A stretch of DNA of 64,000 nt. Origin: Salticus scenicus. Lineage: Eukaryota > Arthropoda > Arachnida > Araneae > Salticidae. Both the position numbers and the translations under genes were made by a program. Positions 12,041 to 24,400 of this stretch are shown piece after piece. Where the stretch lies: NCBI GenBank assembly GCA_963930645.1, contig OZ005660.1, forward strand, positions 202,954,927 to 203,018,926, given 5' to 3'. Numbering within the stretch: the first letter of the stretch is position 1; each line of letters opens with the position of its first letter. The notes below the pieces were generated by a model. It was not told where the DNA came from, ran no database searches, and saw only the letters and a program-made list of their open reading frames with translations.

Positions 12041-12660
12041 TACTCTAGTATGTCTGCACAAAACTGACTTTCTTTCGGCATTTATTATTATACTTCTTTA
12101 AGATAAAAATCGTCTGCATTCATCACGAAAAATAATTTTAATAAATTATAATTTAATAAATTATTTGTACTGCGTAAATTTGTATAGGATTATATATGGG
12201 AGAAAGTTTTGTGGTGGCCACACCATACTAGTTATATATTAAAACTTTTGCTCTGCTAACTACATTTAAAAGAATTTTGAGAATTCCACATTACTTACTA
12301 ATATAAAATATTGAAAAGTATTAAAATTTTAAAAAAGTATTCCATTATATATGAAGACAGTAATTATTTCATAATAATAACAAAGCAACTGATTATAAAG
12401 AGTATGTTTTTCATAAATTACTTGAATATAACTTATTTATGAAAACTTATCCCCTTTCTTTTCATATATTTATTAGAACAGTTAAAAGCCGCGCAATATT
12501 TCGGCGTTTTCAAAATTCATTAACATTCTATTCTATTACTATTTTCGAGTTTTATACTCTCTAATGGTTGATGCCAAAAAACTTTTTCGGCATCAAAAAT
12601 CTCTGCTCGTTAACATGGAGATAATAGATCTATATAAATTATCTATGAGGCAATTTTCAT
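11285..12660. repeat. Degenerate tandem copies of an approximately 500-bp sequence
   Basis: The stretch from 11298 (atatagtaataagacata, gtgattccttttt, gaatacacac, gataattta) recurs at about 11780-11940. The stretch near 11531-11610 (ctaatgg, gatagatctata) recurs at about 12555-12640. Spacing is roughly 480-1020 bases, as expected for a diverged tandem repeat. The part at 12095-12245, including gtggtggccac, recurs again at 51065-51205. There are no ORFs; a T run of about 30 lies at 12007-12036. Confidence 0.6.
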
Positions 12661-12739
12661 GCCTTGCAGTGTTATTGACTTTTGTGGGGGGGGGGGGGAA
12701 TTTTATTCTACTGTTTCCTTAATATTCATTACATAAAGT

Positions 12740-13998
12740 TAGAGATGCAAGGCTTTCAAAACACCCGGTTTTTCTTTTTTCCCTGGGAATTTAAGACAAA
12801 ATTGGAAATTTTGAAAATTCTCAAAAACTGGGAATTTTGTAATTATGAACTTTAACTTCTGCGTAGATTTAGTTTCCCTTTACTGCAAATTCTAGCATCT
12901 TCGATGTTTACGTTCATTCCGTAAACGAAGAAAATAATTTATCATAATTAATTCGTCGCTAACACTAACGGTAAGTTTCTGTCATTATTCATTAATATTA
13001 CTTTGGTACGTTCTTAATATATCCTTTCTATTCTTGGGCATTTTTTGTCTATAAGGTGTCTTTGCAATAATTTTTATAAGATTTAATATAAAATTAGCTT
13101 GCTCTAATAATTTTAAATAATTTCGAAGAAATTTTAATATACCTTATAATGTTAAATTTTAGTTGACAATTTTCTTAATTTTGAGAGAATAATTTACGAA
13201 AGAGCTTTATAATATCCACTGCCTTCTTAACAGCGTTTTTAATGTGCAGAAAATGTAAAACAAGCCAATACACATAAATGTACTAAAAGAACTTAGCATT
13301 TTTAGCACCTGAATCACAAGTGGAAAGTTTTTTATTTTATTTATTTATATAAAACTTTATATTAATAACAATTATAATATTAAAATTTGTAGAGCTTAAA
13401 GGAAAAATAACAATTGTTTTGACTGAGTACAAAAGTAGCTAATTAGCACGTTATTTTATCTAGAATAATGTAGTGAAATTAATTGAATTTTAGGCTTATG
13501 AAATAATGTTATCTTGTGGAATTAAAAACTATATGTAAGAGGCGTCTGTGGAGAAAAATGCTTATAACAATCCTAAGTCTAAGTTTTGCCAACCAACAAG
13601 CCTAAGAAAAATAACATGTTATGATTCAAAGAATCATTTTCTCTTAATCATAGCATTATCTTTTAAGCTTATATATTTTGTAATTGCGTTTAGTTATATA
13701 AATATTACCATATTAAATCTAGTAAAAAAGGGTTTTATATTGTATTACCTTTTCAGATATATAAAGTTTGACTTGTTTATACATGAAAAGCTAATGACTT
13801 GGCTACAGTTCAGATAAAATGAAAATTAAATAATAAATTAAAACAATGTTATAAGTTTATCAGTATATCAAAGTCTTTAAAATTGTCATTTATAATAAGT
13901 AAACAACATATTATTTGCTTTAGAGATTTTTAATTTGTTTTTTTTCCCTCAAAGTTCCCAGTTTTTTCCCCAAAACTCCCGTGTTTTTTGCATTTCTA
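12740..13998. mobile_element. hAT-like non-autonomous element, 1259 bp
   Basis: Ends are tagagatgcaa and, inverted, tagaaatgcaa, followed on both sides by matching subterminal sequence (an aaaacac-c-gg block, then a gggaa-rich tract). The 8 bases cataaagt flank it at 12732-12739 and 13999-14006. The interior is AT-rich; its longest ORF (13548-13817) has no recognisable domain. It landed in, or at the edge of, the tandem array that follows. Confidence 0.75.
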
Positions 13999-14710
13999 CA
14001 TAAAGTGCATTCGTCACTAGAACCTGCTTATTTCTTTTAAGAATTACTTTCTATACGCAAAAATATCGACTACTTCCATGACAGTATCAGCACGGGCTCA
14101 TTGAATAAAGTGCATTTGTCGACTAGAACCTGTTTATGTCTTTAAGAATTACTTTTTACTCGCAAAAATATCTACTACTTTTAATGACAGTAACATTACA
14201 GGCTCTACCTGCAGGCTGAATATTCATTTTATAAAGTGCATTCGTCGACTAGAACCTGCTTATGTCTTTAAGAATTACTTTCTACGTAGAAAAATGCCGA
14301 AAACTTTCATAACAATATCATTAGAGGCTCATTGAATAAAGTGCATTTGTTTACTAGAACCTGCTTATGTCTTTAAGAACTGCTTCCTACATGAAGTAAT
14401 GTCGACTACTTTCATGATAGTATCATTACGAGCACTATCTGCGGACTGAATGTTCATCAAATAAAATGCATTCGTCGACTAGAACCTGTTTATGTACTTC
14501 CAACACACAAAAATATCAACAATTTTCATGACAATATCATTACGGGCTTTGTCTAGCAGCTGAATACTTATTAAATAAAGTGAATTCGTCGACTAGAACC
14601 TGCTTATGTAAATTCTACATGTAAAAATGTCAACAACTTATATAACAATATCATTATGGGCTCTATATACAGGGTGAACATTCATTAAATAAAGTGCATT
14701 CGTCCACTAG

Positions 14711-15042
14711 GAGGTACATACAAATGAAACACTTCCGTTTGCAGGCGTTCCAAATGTATGACTGCAGTCGGTAGCAAAAGTATCCGAGCACTAGCAAAAA
14801 TTCTTATGTGAAAAAACAACACTTAACACTGTTTTGTTAAATAAATCCTTGTCGAATCATGTTCTTAGACTGACTAAGAACAGGATTCGAGAAGGATTTA
14901 TTTAACAAATCTGCATTAAGTGTACTTTTTTTACATAGGAATTTTCGCTAGTGCTCTGTTACTTTTGCTGCCGACTGTATTTGCAAAAAACTTGCAAAAT
15001 TTACGCCATCGAAATTGCAAGCGTTCCGTTTGTATGTAACCC
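14711..15042. mobile_element. MITE interrupting the tandem array, itself carrying a second MITE
   Basis: The outer ends are ggtacatacaaa and, inverted, ggttacatacaaa; the block c-gttccgttt / gttccgtttg follows inward. The insertion splits one array unit between its cgactag and aacctg parts. I could not fix the target duplication, so the edges may be off by a few bases. Confidence 0.6.
14765..14977. mobile_element. Palindromic MITE (Tc1/mariner-like ends), 213 bp
   Basis: The ends cagtcggtagcaaaagta and (inverted) cagtcggcagcaaaagta continue into arms of about 50 bp. The centre also folds: taaataaatccttgtcgaat pairs with the complement near 14888-14910, so nearly the whole element can form one hairpin. 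TA follows the right end; the left flank reads TG, perhaps a mutated TA. A partial second copy starts at 42371. Confidence 0.7.
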
Positions 15043-15324
15043 TTTAACCTGTTTATGTCTTTAATAATTACTTTTTACCCGCAAAAATGTAGACAACTTT
15101 CTTAACATTATCATGACGGACTACATCATTAGCTTGATGGTAGGTCATAAATAATGCGAAATTCTTCATATATTTGGTCATTATGAATATAATTTTCGTA
15201 AATATCTCCCAAACGGTAAGTCGGAAAAAGACCAAAAAGGGGGGTGCACAACTAGATATCTTAATTTATATTACTTTATTTATTGTATTTGTGTTTGGGG
15301 AGAGAGGTGCAGGGTCCTGGAAAC

Positions 15325-15592
15325 TAAGACTACTATATAACAGGCTGAATCATTCGCCGCCATTTGTACGTCAAGTCCGTCATTGCTTAACTTAAGATGA
15401 CTATATAATAGTATTATATAGTCTCATATAATAATCTTATATGGTAGTTCGTCACAGCCAAACCTAAAACTATTATATAATAATCTTATATAATCTCATA
15501 TAATAGTCATATACAATAGTCTTAGTTTTAGCAATGACGGACTTGACGTACAAATGGCGGCGAATGATTCAGCCTGTTATACAGTAGTCTTA
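15325..15592. mobile_element. Palindromic MITE, 268 bp, 8-bp target duplication
   Basis: Both ends read taagactact inward, followed by ataacaggctgaatcattcg with a single mismatch over the first 50-60 bases. The centre is a further set of atataatagt-type inverted repeats. The 8 bases ctggaaac flank it at 15317-15324 and 15593-15600. Internally it carries cgccgccatttgtacgtcaa on both arms. It is non-coding. Confidence 0.85.
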
Positions 15593-15600
15593 CTGGAAAC

Positions 15601-17050
15601 ATAAATGCTCAACACGTCATATTCTACAGAGAGAATGCTTTTGTGCAAATATATAACAATAAAAGAAGATATCTGTCTATCTGAGCATGCATACGTTCAG
15701 CCCCTACTGAACGCAGAAGTACAAAATTTGACATACGGTGCCCAGAAGCCTTCCCGAGGGGCTAGTGAAAAAAGAATTTAAAATTTTAAATTAGTTGTGG
15801 AGATATTAATTAAAATGTCGACCTATGTGCTATGTCTAATCAAAAAGCGATCTCAATGACTGAGAATTTACCGCTATTGATAAAAATAGATATTTTAACG
15901 CAGTTAAAAGCAGAAAAAGGGGAAAATAAATTAGAAATATTAGTCCGATCGTTACAAATTCAGTACTAAATGAAAGGGGCGATTTTTCCGAATCTTAAAG
16001 TGCAAGCGGCTTATCGATACAATAATTAGATTTTTTTAAATTAGCTAAAGTATGAATTTTAGGTGGCAAAATCATTTCAACTGCCAGGCGACTGTCTGCG
16101 ATGAAAAAGGAAATGACTGTAACCAATTAAGATGTCACGTGTTTTATAGTGGGGGGGGGGATTGCAATTTTCAAACTTTTTCAAATTTTCATTCACGTTA
16201 TATTTAAATTAATATTCGGCCTAGACAGCATATTATAAAGCTACTGTTCAATTTTCATGAAAATATTTGAATTAACAAAATATCTGGTGTGTCACTCACA
16301 CGATTTTCTCTTACCCGGAAATTTAATACTATAAATACAGGTTGGAGATTAAGAGGTAAGATAACGAGTACTGTTATGTAAACCTATGTTAAACAATTCA
16401 AATTAGGCTTCGGAAAAGTTTTATATGATAATTAGTTCTGTGGGCTACCGCCCCCCTCAATCCCTCGTTTCATTAATGCACCTACATTTATATAGAATTT
16501 AATTCTGTTATTAAAATTAAAAGTTCACTTAAAATTATACAGACAATTTTCATATGCAACATTCCTTGAAACTTATCAATCTTGATAAAACTTTCCAGCA
16601 ACAAACTTACATTAACTTCAAAATACAACATTTGGATCTCCTAAAATTATTCGTTTTTAAGTCATTCTAAGAGACACAGACAAAGATCAAACGTTAAAAA
16701 ACTTGACTATGGTAATCAGGAAACCTCAAAACGTGTAAATATACAAAACACAAGCGATGAATATTTAGCTTAAAACATACATTATTTACCATATCTCTAT
16801 GAGGAATTTATTTCAATTCCCGAACAGCTTTCCTGGAAATGGTAAAATATTATTAGTAAAGCACATCCACTAACAAAAAAAAGAATGTTATCGCTTAAAT
16901 ATTTGCAGCCTTTATATCTTCCGAAGATTATATACAGACCACATGGTGCATCTAAATGTAATCCTATAGTAATCATACATGGCCCGCCTAAAATACACTT
17001 CCATCAATTTGCAACGATTGTTGCACTTTTATTTAGTTCTTTTTTGTAGC
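15601..17050. other. Intergenic sequence, no feature supported
   Basis: Mixed AT-rich sequence with a G run near 16151-16160. No ORF above background, no RNA gene and no clear terminal repeats. The part near 15690-15775 (cagcccctactgaacg... cgaggggctagtg) resembles dispersed arthropod repeats but I cannot bound it. Confidence 0.5.
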
Positions 17051-17055
17051 CCTGT

Positions 17056-17480
17056 TGTCCCGTCAGGTTTTATAAATTTCATAAGAAAGAGGATAAAATA
17101 TTTCTTACCCGACAGGTCTTGTTCTTTTTCGCCGGCTTATTCTAAGTAATCACAAAAGAGTTGAAATGAACACAGCTCATGTTTCACGACACAAACGTTT
17201 AATTAGACGCACTATTTACATTTTATGTACATAATTGTTTCATTAATATCTGCAGCTATCACAATATTTAATATTAGCTGCCAAGCATTTAATATTAGCT
17301 GTCGAGCGTCAAAAGAACGCTCTTCCATATCCTTGCGGATTCACAATCCTTCTTTTACAACAGAAAAACAAAACTTTTTATCATCAGAAAAAAACCATGT
17401 TGCCAATCAATAATAAATAAAAATAGGCAGACGATCTCCAGTGGAAGAACAGCCCGCCTCCTGACGGCAAGAATGGGTCA
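17056..17480 (-). repeat. BEL/Pao 3' LTR
   Basis: 425 bp, bounded by TG and CA on both strands. Compared base by base with 25079-25503, I found no difference. On the + strand it starts tgtcccgtcagg and ends aagaatgggtca. Confidence 0.95.
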
Positions 17481-17493
17481 TCCTCCCACCTTT
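17481..17493 (-). other. BEL/Pao polypurine tract
   Basis: On the - strand AAAGGTGGGAGGA abuts the 3' LTR directly, the expected position for the plus-strand primer of reverse transcription. Confidence 0.75.
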
Positions 17494-17633
17494 GATTCTG
17501 GCAATCTTGTACAAAATCAAACTAAAAAAGAGAAAAAAGACATATTAATAAACATTACATCAAGCAAAAATGAAAAGGAACAGAGAGAAAAGGAAAAAAA
17601 GAAAAAAAAGGTAAATAAAGTTCTATCAGTCAA

Positions 17634-19899
17634 TTATAAATTCAGTCTATCTGGAGCTCTAATGGATCTACCCCTCCTGGTAAATCGTGGTTTTTCGTCA
17701 GGTATCTCAACAGATTTCTTGACATTCTTTGAAACAGTTCTAGACAGTTCAGAGGGATCAGGGCATCTTTTCGGTGTAGAACGAGTAGGTATCAAAGTTC
17801 CATTTGCAGCATACTTTGCACGAAAATCACTAGATTCATCAGAAGAGATCTCTAACGGATAAAGTCTTTGAACTGGGCGTATCAAAAACCCATTTCCTGT
17901 CTTGATTTTTGCCACTCGAACTATTCCGTCTTTACCAGGATAAGTTTCCACAACTCTGGCTAATGGCCAGTTGATTCTTTTTTGATTATCATGACCGACG
18001 AGAACTATGTCTCCTACAGCAATTTTTTTGTCAGTCTTAGCGATACCCTTTGAATTTTTTAATTGTCCTAGATATTCAATTCTGAATCTTTTCCGTAAAT
18101 CTTTCTTCAATTTTAGCAAATATCGAAGTCTTCTTTTTAAATTCACATTTTCGAAGTTATCTAGGTCAGGAAGACCAGTTTCTTTAATTCCTTGCAAAAA
18201 CATGCTCGGAGTCAATGGAATTAAATCATCGGGATCCTCAGAAATAGTAGTTAATGGTCTGGAATTCATCAAACATTCGATATCACATATAATTGTGTAA
18301 AGTTCTTCAAAATCTAGAGCTGCTCGTCCTAATACTCTTCTCAAAATTTGCTTTGTACAGCCTATTAAGCGTTCCCACCAGCCACCCCACCATGGTGAAG
18401 CTGGGGGGATAAACTTCCATATTATGTTCTGTACTAGGGCTTCCTTCCGTACTTTTGCAAGTATAGGATCAGTAAATAGCTTCGAAGCTCCTGAAAAATT
18501 TGTGCCTCGATCGCTGTATATTACAGAAGGTCGACCCCTTCTCGCAACAAATCTTCGCAGGGTTTGCAAAAATGCTTCAGAGGATAATGATGTTAATAAT
18601 TCAAGATGTACCGCTCTGTAAACAGCACAGGTGTACAGCACAATCCAACATTTTTTACCATTTTTCAAGTACAAAGGTCCGGCTAAATCAACCCCGGTAA
18701 TTTCAAAGATAGCAGCATCTCTGATCCTGTCTTCCGGCAAGGCGGTGATTTCAGGCTGAACAGAATTTACGGTGAAGCGTTTGCATCTTATACAACGTAA
18801 GGTAACTTGCCGTATGGACTTTCTGCACCTGAGAATCCAATATTTTTCTCGGAGATGGTTCATTAATATTTGTACTCCTGCGTGGTTTAATTCGTTATGT
18901 TTCCATTCTATCAATTTCTGCACGATGTAATGATTTCCTGGTAAAATGATAGGCAAACGAAAGTCTGTATTATCTTTACTTCTAAGTATAAGAGACTTTA
19001 CCCTTAGAAGGCCATCTTTGTCAACGGTGGGATGAAGTTTTCGTAAACGATCATCTATTCCTTTAGGAAAGTCTTCCCTTTGAACCATCTTTAACAGGAT
19101 TAATTCAGCATGTTTAAGTTCTTTATTCGTAAGATTCCCAGAATTTCGTTTAGAATGATTTCGAAGATTCGAGATGAATCTGTATATCCATGCCGTAACT
19201 CTTAATAATTTCACGTAAGACGAGTATCTCTCATAAAACTTCTCAGTAGTTTCAGTACTTAGAGCAGAAATGATCGACCTTTTTTTCTCTGAATTGACAA
19301 TCTGTATTTCGGGTGAGATTTCTTGTCTCGGCCATTGACTCGTTGGTGTCTTCAAAAATTCCGGACCCTCCCACCAAAGGGATTTGAGTAAAGCATCAGC
19401 ATTGCAACCTCTTGATGGAAGGTCAGCTGGATTTAAGTTACCCGGGACGTATCTCCAGTCGTTGGGATGACTCAAAGATCTTATTTCTCTGGTACGATTC
19501 AGCACAAATACTCCCCATGGTTCTTGATTTTTTATCCAGAACAATGCGTTTATGGAGTCAGACCAATAGAAAGTTTGAACTTGGCTGTCACAGAAGTCTC
19601 CTTTTATAGAATTCATTAATCTAACACCTAAACAACATGCTAATAATTCTAGTCTCGGTATGGAGACTGATTTCAAGGGTGCTACTCGAGCACGAGCTTG
19701 AACCAATTGACATCTCACATGAAAATTATTTTCTTCTCTGATATATATACAAGTTGCATAAGCGTGGCTTGATGCATCACAAAAAACATGGAATGACACA
19801 TTTGTATTTAGAGCATGATTTTCTAATATCCTTCTAGGGATTCTAATGCCTTCCAAGCATTTTAATGCATTTTTCCATTTCAGAAATTTTTTCTCGATG
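17634..19899 (-). CDS. BEL/Pao polyprotein, C-terminal part (RNase H, integrase), interrupted
   Basis: This is the continuation of the same polyprotein on the far side of the inserted transposon, resuming at EKKFLKWKNALKCLEG. It holds the Pao-type RNase H region (HVFCDASSHAYA, FYWSDSINALFWIKN). The integrase zinc finger follows (LNHAGVQ and a later CIRCKRF), then the catalytic core with its first Asp in ITGVDLAGPLY (about 18689), the second in IYSDRGTNF, and a Glu in GWWERLIG. The C-terminal DUF5641/GPY-like domain is GDIVLVGHDNQKRINWPLAR. The frame is open from the insertion to its stop at 17634. A computed ORF can start upstream at 19952, but those first residues come from the inserted element. 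Without the insertion, the two halves would form one Gag-Pol. Confidence 0.9.
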
Positions 19900-21476
19900 G
19901 GCGTGTTCAGTAGAGCGCCCGATCCACGACCGGTCGAAAGATTCCGAGCCAAAGCGTTCAGTGGTGTCGACCGATCGAGAGCGATCCAGAGTCACATCGT
20001 TCAGTGGAATGGACCGATCTCGACCGGTCGTGGATCAGAAAGCCCAGAAAAATTTCTTGATCCATTGGGTCACGTGATGGATCAAATGCGCAATAGGTTG
20101 AAAATCAGGCTCTGATTGACATTACGCAGTGAAAACCTGAACAATGAACACCTGTTTTTGACAATGATTGTTTATTTGTTTGATTAGCTGAGGATTAATA
20201 CAGATGTACCTATTTATATGCATTGTTTGTGCTGTAGAAAATAAGGTAAGTAATTCCATAAAATGCTAAACTATATTATGTTTATTTATTTATTGTGTAA
20301 AAAAGATTTTTTACGTAATAACGATTTTCGATACATAATTTTTTTTATTGATGAACGTAACATTCAAACATAAAATTAAAACAAAAATTTACACAATTTT
20401 AATTGAAACAAAAAAAAATATATATATTTTTTTTTTTTAATTCGGACGCTATCATATTTTGTTAATTTAATATATAAAAATAAGCTGGGAAGAATTATAT
20501 TTCTTTTTTTTTTCAGACAAAGCTTTTCATTCATGCGATTGTTTTTTGTTTACAAATAGAAAAGTTTGTAAACGATTGTATTTTTTACCTTTAAAACAAT
20601 AAGTTAACTATAAGTAAATAAATTAAAATCCTTCCACATATTTTTAATTTAGGTAAAAATAAGTTTAAGATGTCAATTATTAAATTTAATAAACCAAACA
20701 GACTGTAAAAAAAGTAGCTATAAAATTATGCAGTGTTGTTTACATTGCTAGTTTATTTTAATATTCAGTCGGTAATAAGAGAAAAAGCTCTTTATATTGA
20801 TTCATAAATCGAAGAAGAAAGTAAGATTATTTTTTATATAAATCCATTACTGAACAGCATATTTCATATAATTTATTTATTTTTTTTTTTTCAAAAACGT
20901 TTTTGTTGTACATTTCTGTTCATAATAAAATTCGAAGAGAAAGAAAGGTGTTTTAAGTGCTCATTTAAGATAAATCTACTCTGCTCCTTTAAAAATAAAT
21001 GTAACGTAACATTCTTAACATTTTCATGATTAAAATTTATACGTGAATTTAGAAAAATCATAACCAAAGTAATGTATATTAGTAATTTGTCAGTACAATC
21101 AATTAATAGCTTCTTATTTTTTGTTAGCAGAGTACAGAATTCTACATTAATAAGAAAGAAGTAAAACTGTTATTACATAAAAGATCTTTCTTTCTTTTTC
21201 TTTCTTTTTTTTTTTTTTTTTTTTTTTTAAGAAAAAACGTAATATAGTTTAGCATTTTATGGAATTACGTATTAAAAGTCCAGACAAAATAAACAGAAAT
21301 ACAATAACTTGCTAATTGCTAATACAGGTCAAATTAGATAGATGGCGCTGCTCCTATCACCTCAAAATTTTTCCAAAGCGTTCAGTAGATTCCTGGCCCG
21401 ATCCAAGACCGGTCCAGGATCAGTGACGTCATCGCCCGGTCGAATTGATCCATCTCGGGCGCTCTACTGAACACGC
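19900..21476. mobile_element. Non-autonomous DNA transposon inside the BEL element, GC-rich ends, about 1.58 kb
   Basis: Ends are gcgtgttcagtagagcgccc and its inverted partner gggcgctctactgaacacgc. TCGATG (or CTCGATG) is duplicated at 19893-19899 and 21476-21482, so the duplication is 6 or 7 bp. Subterminal motifs recur: cgttcagt-g near 19959 and 20009, agcgttcagtag near 21379, and gaccggtc three times (about 19929, 20026, 21409). Inside, taattccataaaatgctaaa (about 20251) and its complement (about 21250) form a 37-bp inverted pair. There is no transposase ORF. The superfamily is not assigned: the short duplication and tandem subterminal motifs do not fit the common ones well. Confidence 0.8.
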
Positions 21477-24400
21477 TCGATGTCATCTGGTAGCTTGGCA
21501 TCCCAGGGCAGTTTCCTACGCCAACATTCTTGCATTATGATCTTTGCAATTAAAGTGACAGGACAGAGAAACCCAATGGGGTCAAAAATCTTACTTGCTA
21601 AGGACAGGATAAATCGCTTACTTAGATTTGCATTTTCGCACTCATCGAACTTTAAACTACAGTATAGAGTATCTTCCAGAATATTCCAATTTAAGCCCAA
21701 AACTGAGACAGTCTCTGGAAAATCTTCTTCAGGAATTCCGTACACACTTGGTGGTAGACCATTACCTATCCATCCTCTAAGATCAAAACATCCCGCTGAC
21801 ATGATTTCTTTAGATTGTGCCATAAAATTAACTACTTCTTCCTCGGAACTGCAACTCGTAACACAGTTGTCGACATACATAGAGTTTTTAAGTTTAGAAG
21901 CAGTCTCTTGCAAATAATCTGGAACATTACTTAGGTGGAAATTTAGAGTAGCTCCTAAAAGAAATGGGCTGCAGTTTACCCCAAATACTACTCGACGATG
22001 TCTGTAAATCTTCACTTTATTAGGATCACCGCCCTCCCACCACAGAAATCTTAGAAAATCACAATCTTCTTCATCTATTCTTATTTGTAGAAATGCTTTG
22101 CGAATGCCTGATACTACCCCATACTTGTTCAAACGAAATTTATTCAAAATGTTAGGAATCAACTCCATGTAGTTTGGACCTTTAGCTAGGCAATCGTTCA
22201 AAGAGTAACTGTTCTTTTCTTTTGCAGAAGCATCGAAAACAGGACGAATTGTTGTCGTTGAATGCTCTTTTATAACTGCTCTATGAGGCAGATGATGGCA
22301 ATCTATCTTCTCGAATTCATCAGTATTTACTTCTTCAATTATTTCTTCACCAAGCCACTGACAAAAAACTTCTTCATAATCTTCAATAAGACCCTTATTC
22401 TTCAGAGTCCTCACAGTTGATTTTAGCCTTCGTTCAGCAATTGTTTTGTTATCTGGGAGTTCTTGGTGTCCTTCTATCCATGGTAATTTTACAACATAGC
22501 GTCCGTCATCATCTCTACTTAGAGTTTTCTCAAAATGATTTTTGGATGCTTCTTCAAGTTCTTCCTTTGACTGTTTCTCTGCAGGATCCTTAATTCCTAG
22601 GACATCTAGTTCCCACAGATCAGAAATTTTTACTTCTCTAGCTAACATCGAAGTGACTACAAGGTTTTCAGTATCTTCAGTAAACTTCTTAGTGCGTCCC
22701 ATAACAGTCCAACCTAGCCTTGTTTCAATAGCGGTCAGGCCGGATTTCAGATTCTTCAGCTTTCCTGTCATTAATTTGCCAGCTACATCTGCACCTATAA
22801 GGAGCTCTATGGGGTTAAGGCAATCTTCTAAATATATCCCCGTACCTGATAAATCATCTTCACACAGTTCTTGAGTGACCGGTGGCATAGTAAAACAAAT
22901 TGTAGGCTGACTCAAAACTTCAAAATTGCAACGATAAGTTTCGCTGACATCAGAAAGGTAAGCTTTGTAAACATTGTGTGTCAAAGTATTCGTGTTCGAA
23001 CCACCAAATAAAGAATGCTTCAGTTTTTCTTTTCTTATTGGCTTGTATCCAATCTTTTTTGCAGTGTTTTCTAATATGTAAGACCTTTGTGAAGCGGAAT
23101 CAATAATCGCCCGAATTTTTAAAATTCTGTTTTCACCTCTTAAATTAATCACAAGTGTCTGTAGCAAAACACTGGGAGTTGATGAAACATTTGATAATGT
23201 TGTATCTTGATCGGAAGTATTCTTGTCATTTTTAACCCTTTGTGCGTGCGCAGCTGATTTCGGATCATTCTTACAGAGAAGAGTATGGTGGGGTTTCCCA
23301 CAAATCGCACAGTTACATCTACTTCTACACGAACTAGAAATGTGGTTCAATTTTAAACATTTAAAGCAGCCTCCCCGTTTCATAACATTTTGTTTTCTTT
23401 GATCATAAGTCAAGTTTGCTACTTTTCTACATTCCGCACTTAGATGTGGCTTATCGCAGAACACGCACTCTTGCTCTCGGTTTTGTTTACTTTGGGACGA
23501 GGTTAAAAGTTCCATACCTGTTGGAATAATTTTATTGTGTGTTAGAAAATTTTTAGATTTTATTGTGTTAAATTTCTTGGGTTTGTTTTCAAAACCAAAT
23601 CCACTAGTCGCTAAATTAATTTTTTCTTCACCTTGAATTTCATTACGTAAAAACTGCATTAAAGTTTCTAATTTATTAAAAGATTTATCTTCCGAACTAA
23701 GAGAAACAGAATTCAAGTGTCTTTCCCAAATACGCAAAAGATCTATTGGTAAACAAGATTCAACTAACGGGTATAACATTGAGGCATATTTATCGCTTGT
23801 TACACCAAGCATTTTTAAAGATCGTAACTGTGTTTCTAATTTATCATAAAGCTTCACAATTGGTAATTTATGTTCCTGATTTACAGTATTACTTAGCACA
23901 AGGCTTAATAATTCCCTAACATAAACTTCAATTAGTACATCTTTCCTGCCAAATCTTGTATGTAAACAATCAACCGCTTGTGAATAGTTCTCAGCTGTTA
24001 CGGGAAAAGATTCTACGACTTCTCTGGCTCTAGACCCCTTTTGAGTAGATTGAAGTAGATACTGAAATTTATCTACCTCCGAAATATTTGGATCTTCATG
24101 AATTTTCTTAAATAATCCCCAAAATGATAACCAGTCCTTTAAATTACCATCAAACTTTTGTAATTCAATTTTTGGTAACTTAAAACTTCTTTTAGAATTA
24201 CTTTCGTTTTCAAGTACACTTGAATTTAAATCCGAAGGTAAATTTATTCTACGTTCAAGTTTTGTTTTTAAATCAATATAAGTACTACTATAATTATCAG
24301 CACTTTCGATTTCGCTATCCAACATGGTCTGAGTACATTTTTCATCACTCTGTAAAATTTGAAGAATTTCTTTATCAAGCGTTTCAACTTTGGAATATTT

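Larger units (their letters stand above)
13999..15150. repeat. Degenerate tandem array, unit about 105-125 bp, with insertions
   Basis: Units start near 13999, 14106, 14232, 14337, 14462, 14576 and 14690. Each begins like aaagtgcattcgtcgactag, continues aacctgcttatg, and later holds tttcat-ac-atatcatta. Unit lengths alternate because some lack the ctgaatattcatt tail. The last unit is split by an insertion (14711-15042) and resumes at about 15045. A related array is at 40600-40930, and both are followed by a shared tail (15160-15270 and 41205-41330). Confidence 0.8.

Noticed and set aside
13548..13817. 89-codon ORF in the hAT-like element
   Set aside because: AT-rich, no hAT dimerisation or catalytic motif.
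14000..14720. CRISPR-like regular repeat
   Set aside because: Units are long, degenerate and contiguous without unique spacers, in a eukaryotic genome; it is a minisatellite.
17225..17413. 62-codon ORF that also occurs at 25248-25436
   Set aside because: It lies inside the BEL LTR on the strand opposite to the element; it is doubled because the LTR is doubled.
17473..17862. Env-like or accessory ORF at the BEL 3' end
   Set aside because: Wrong strand and overlapping the integrase C terminus; no env features anywhere in the element.
18007..18700. Several ORFs on the + strand
   Set aside because: Antisense shadows of the BEL integrase region.
21480..21917. 145-codon + strand ORF
   Set aside because: Antisense to the BEL RT coding region; no domain of its own.
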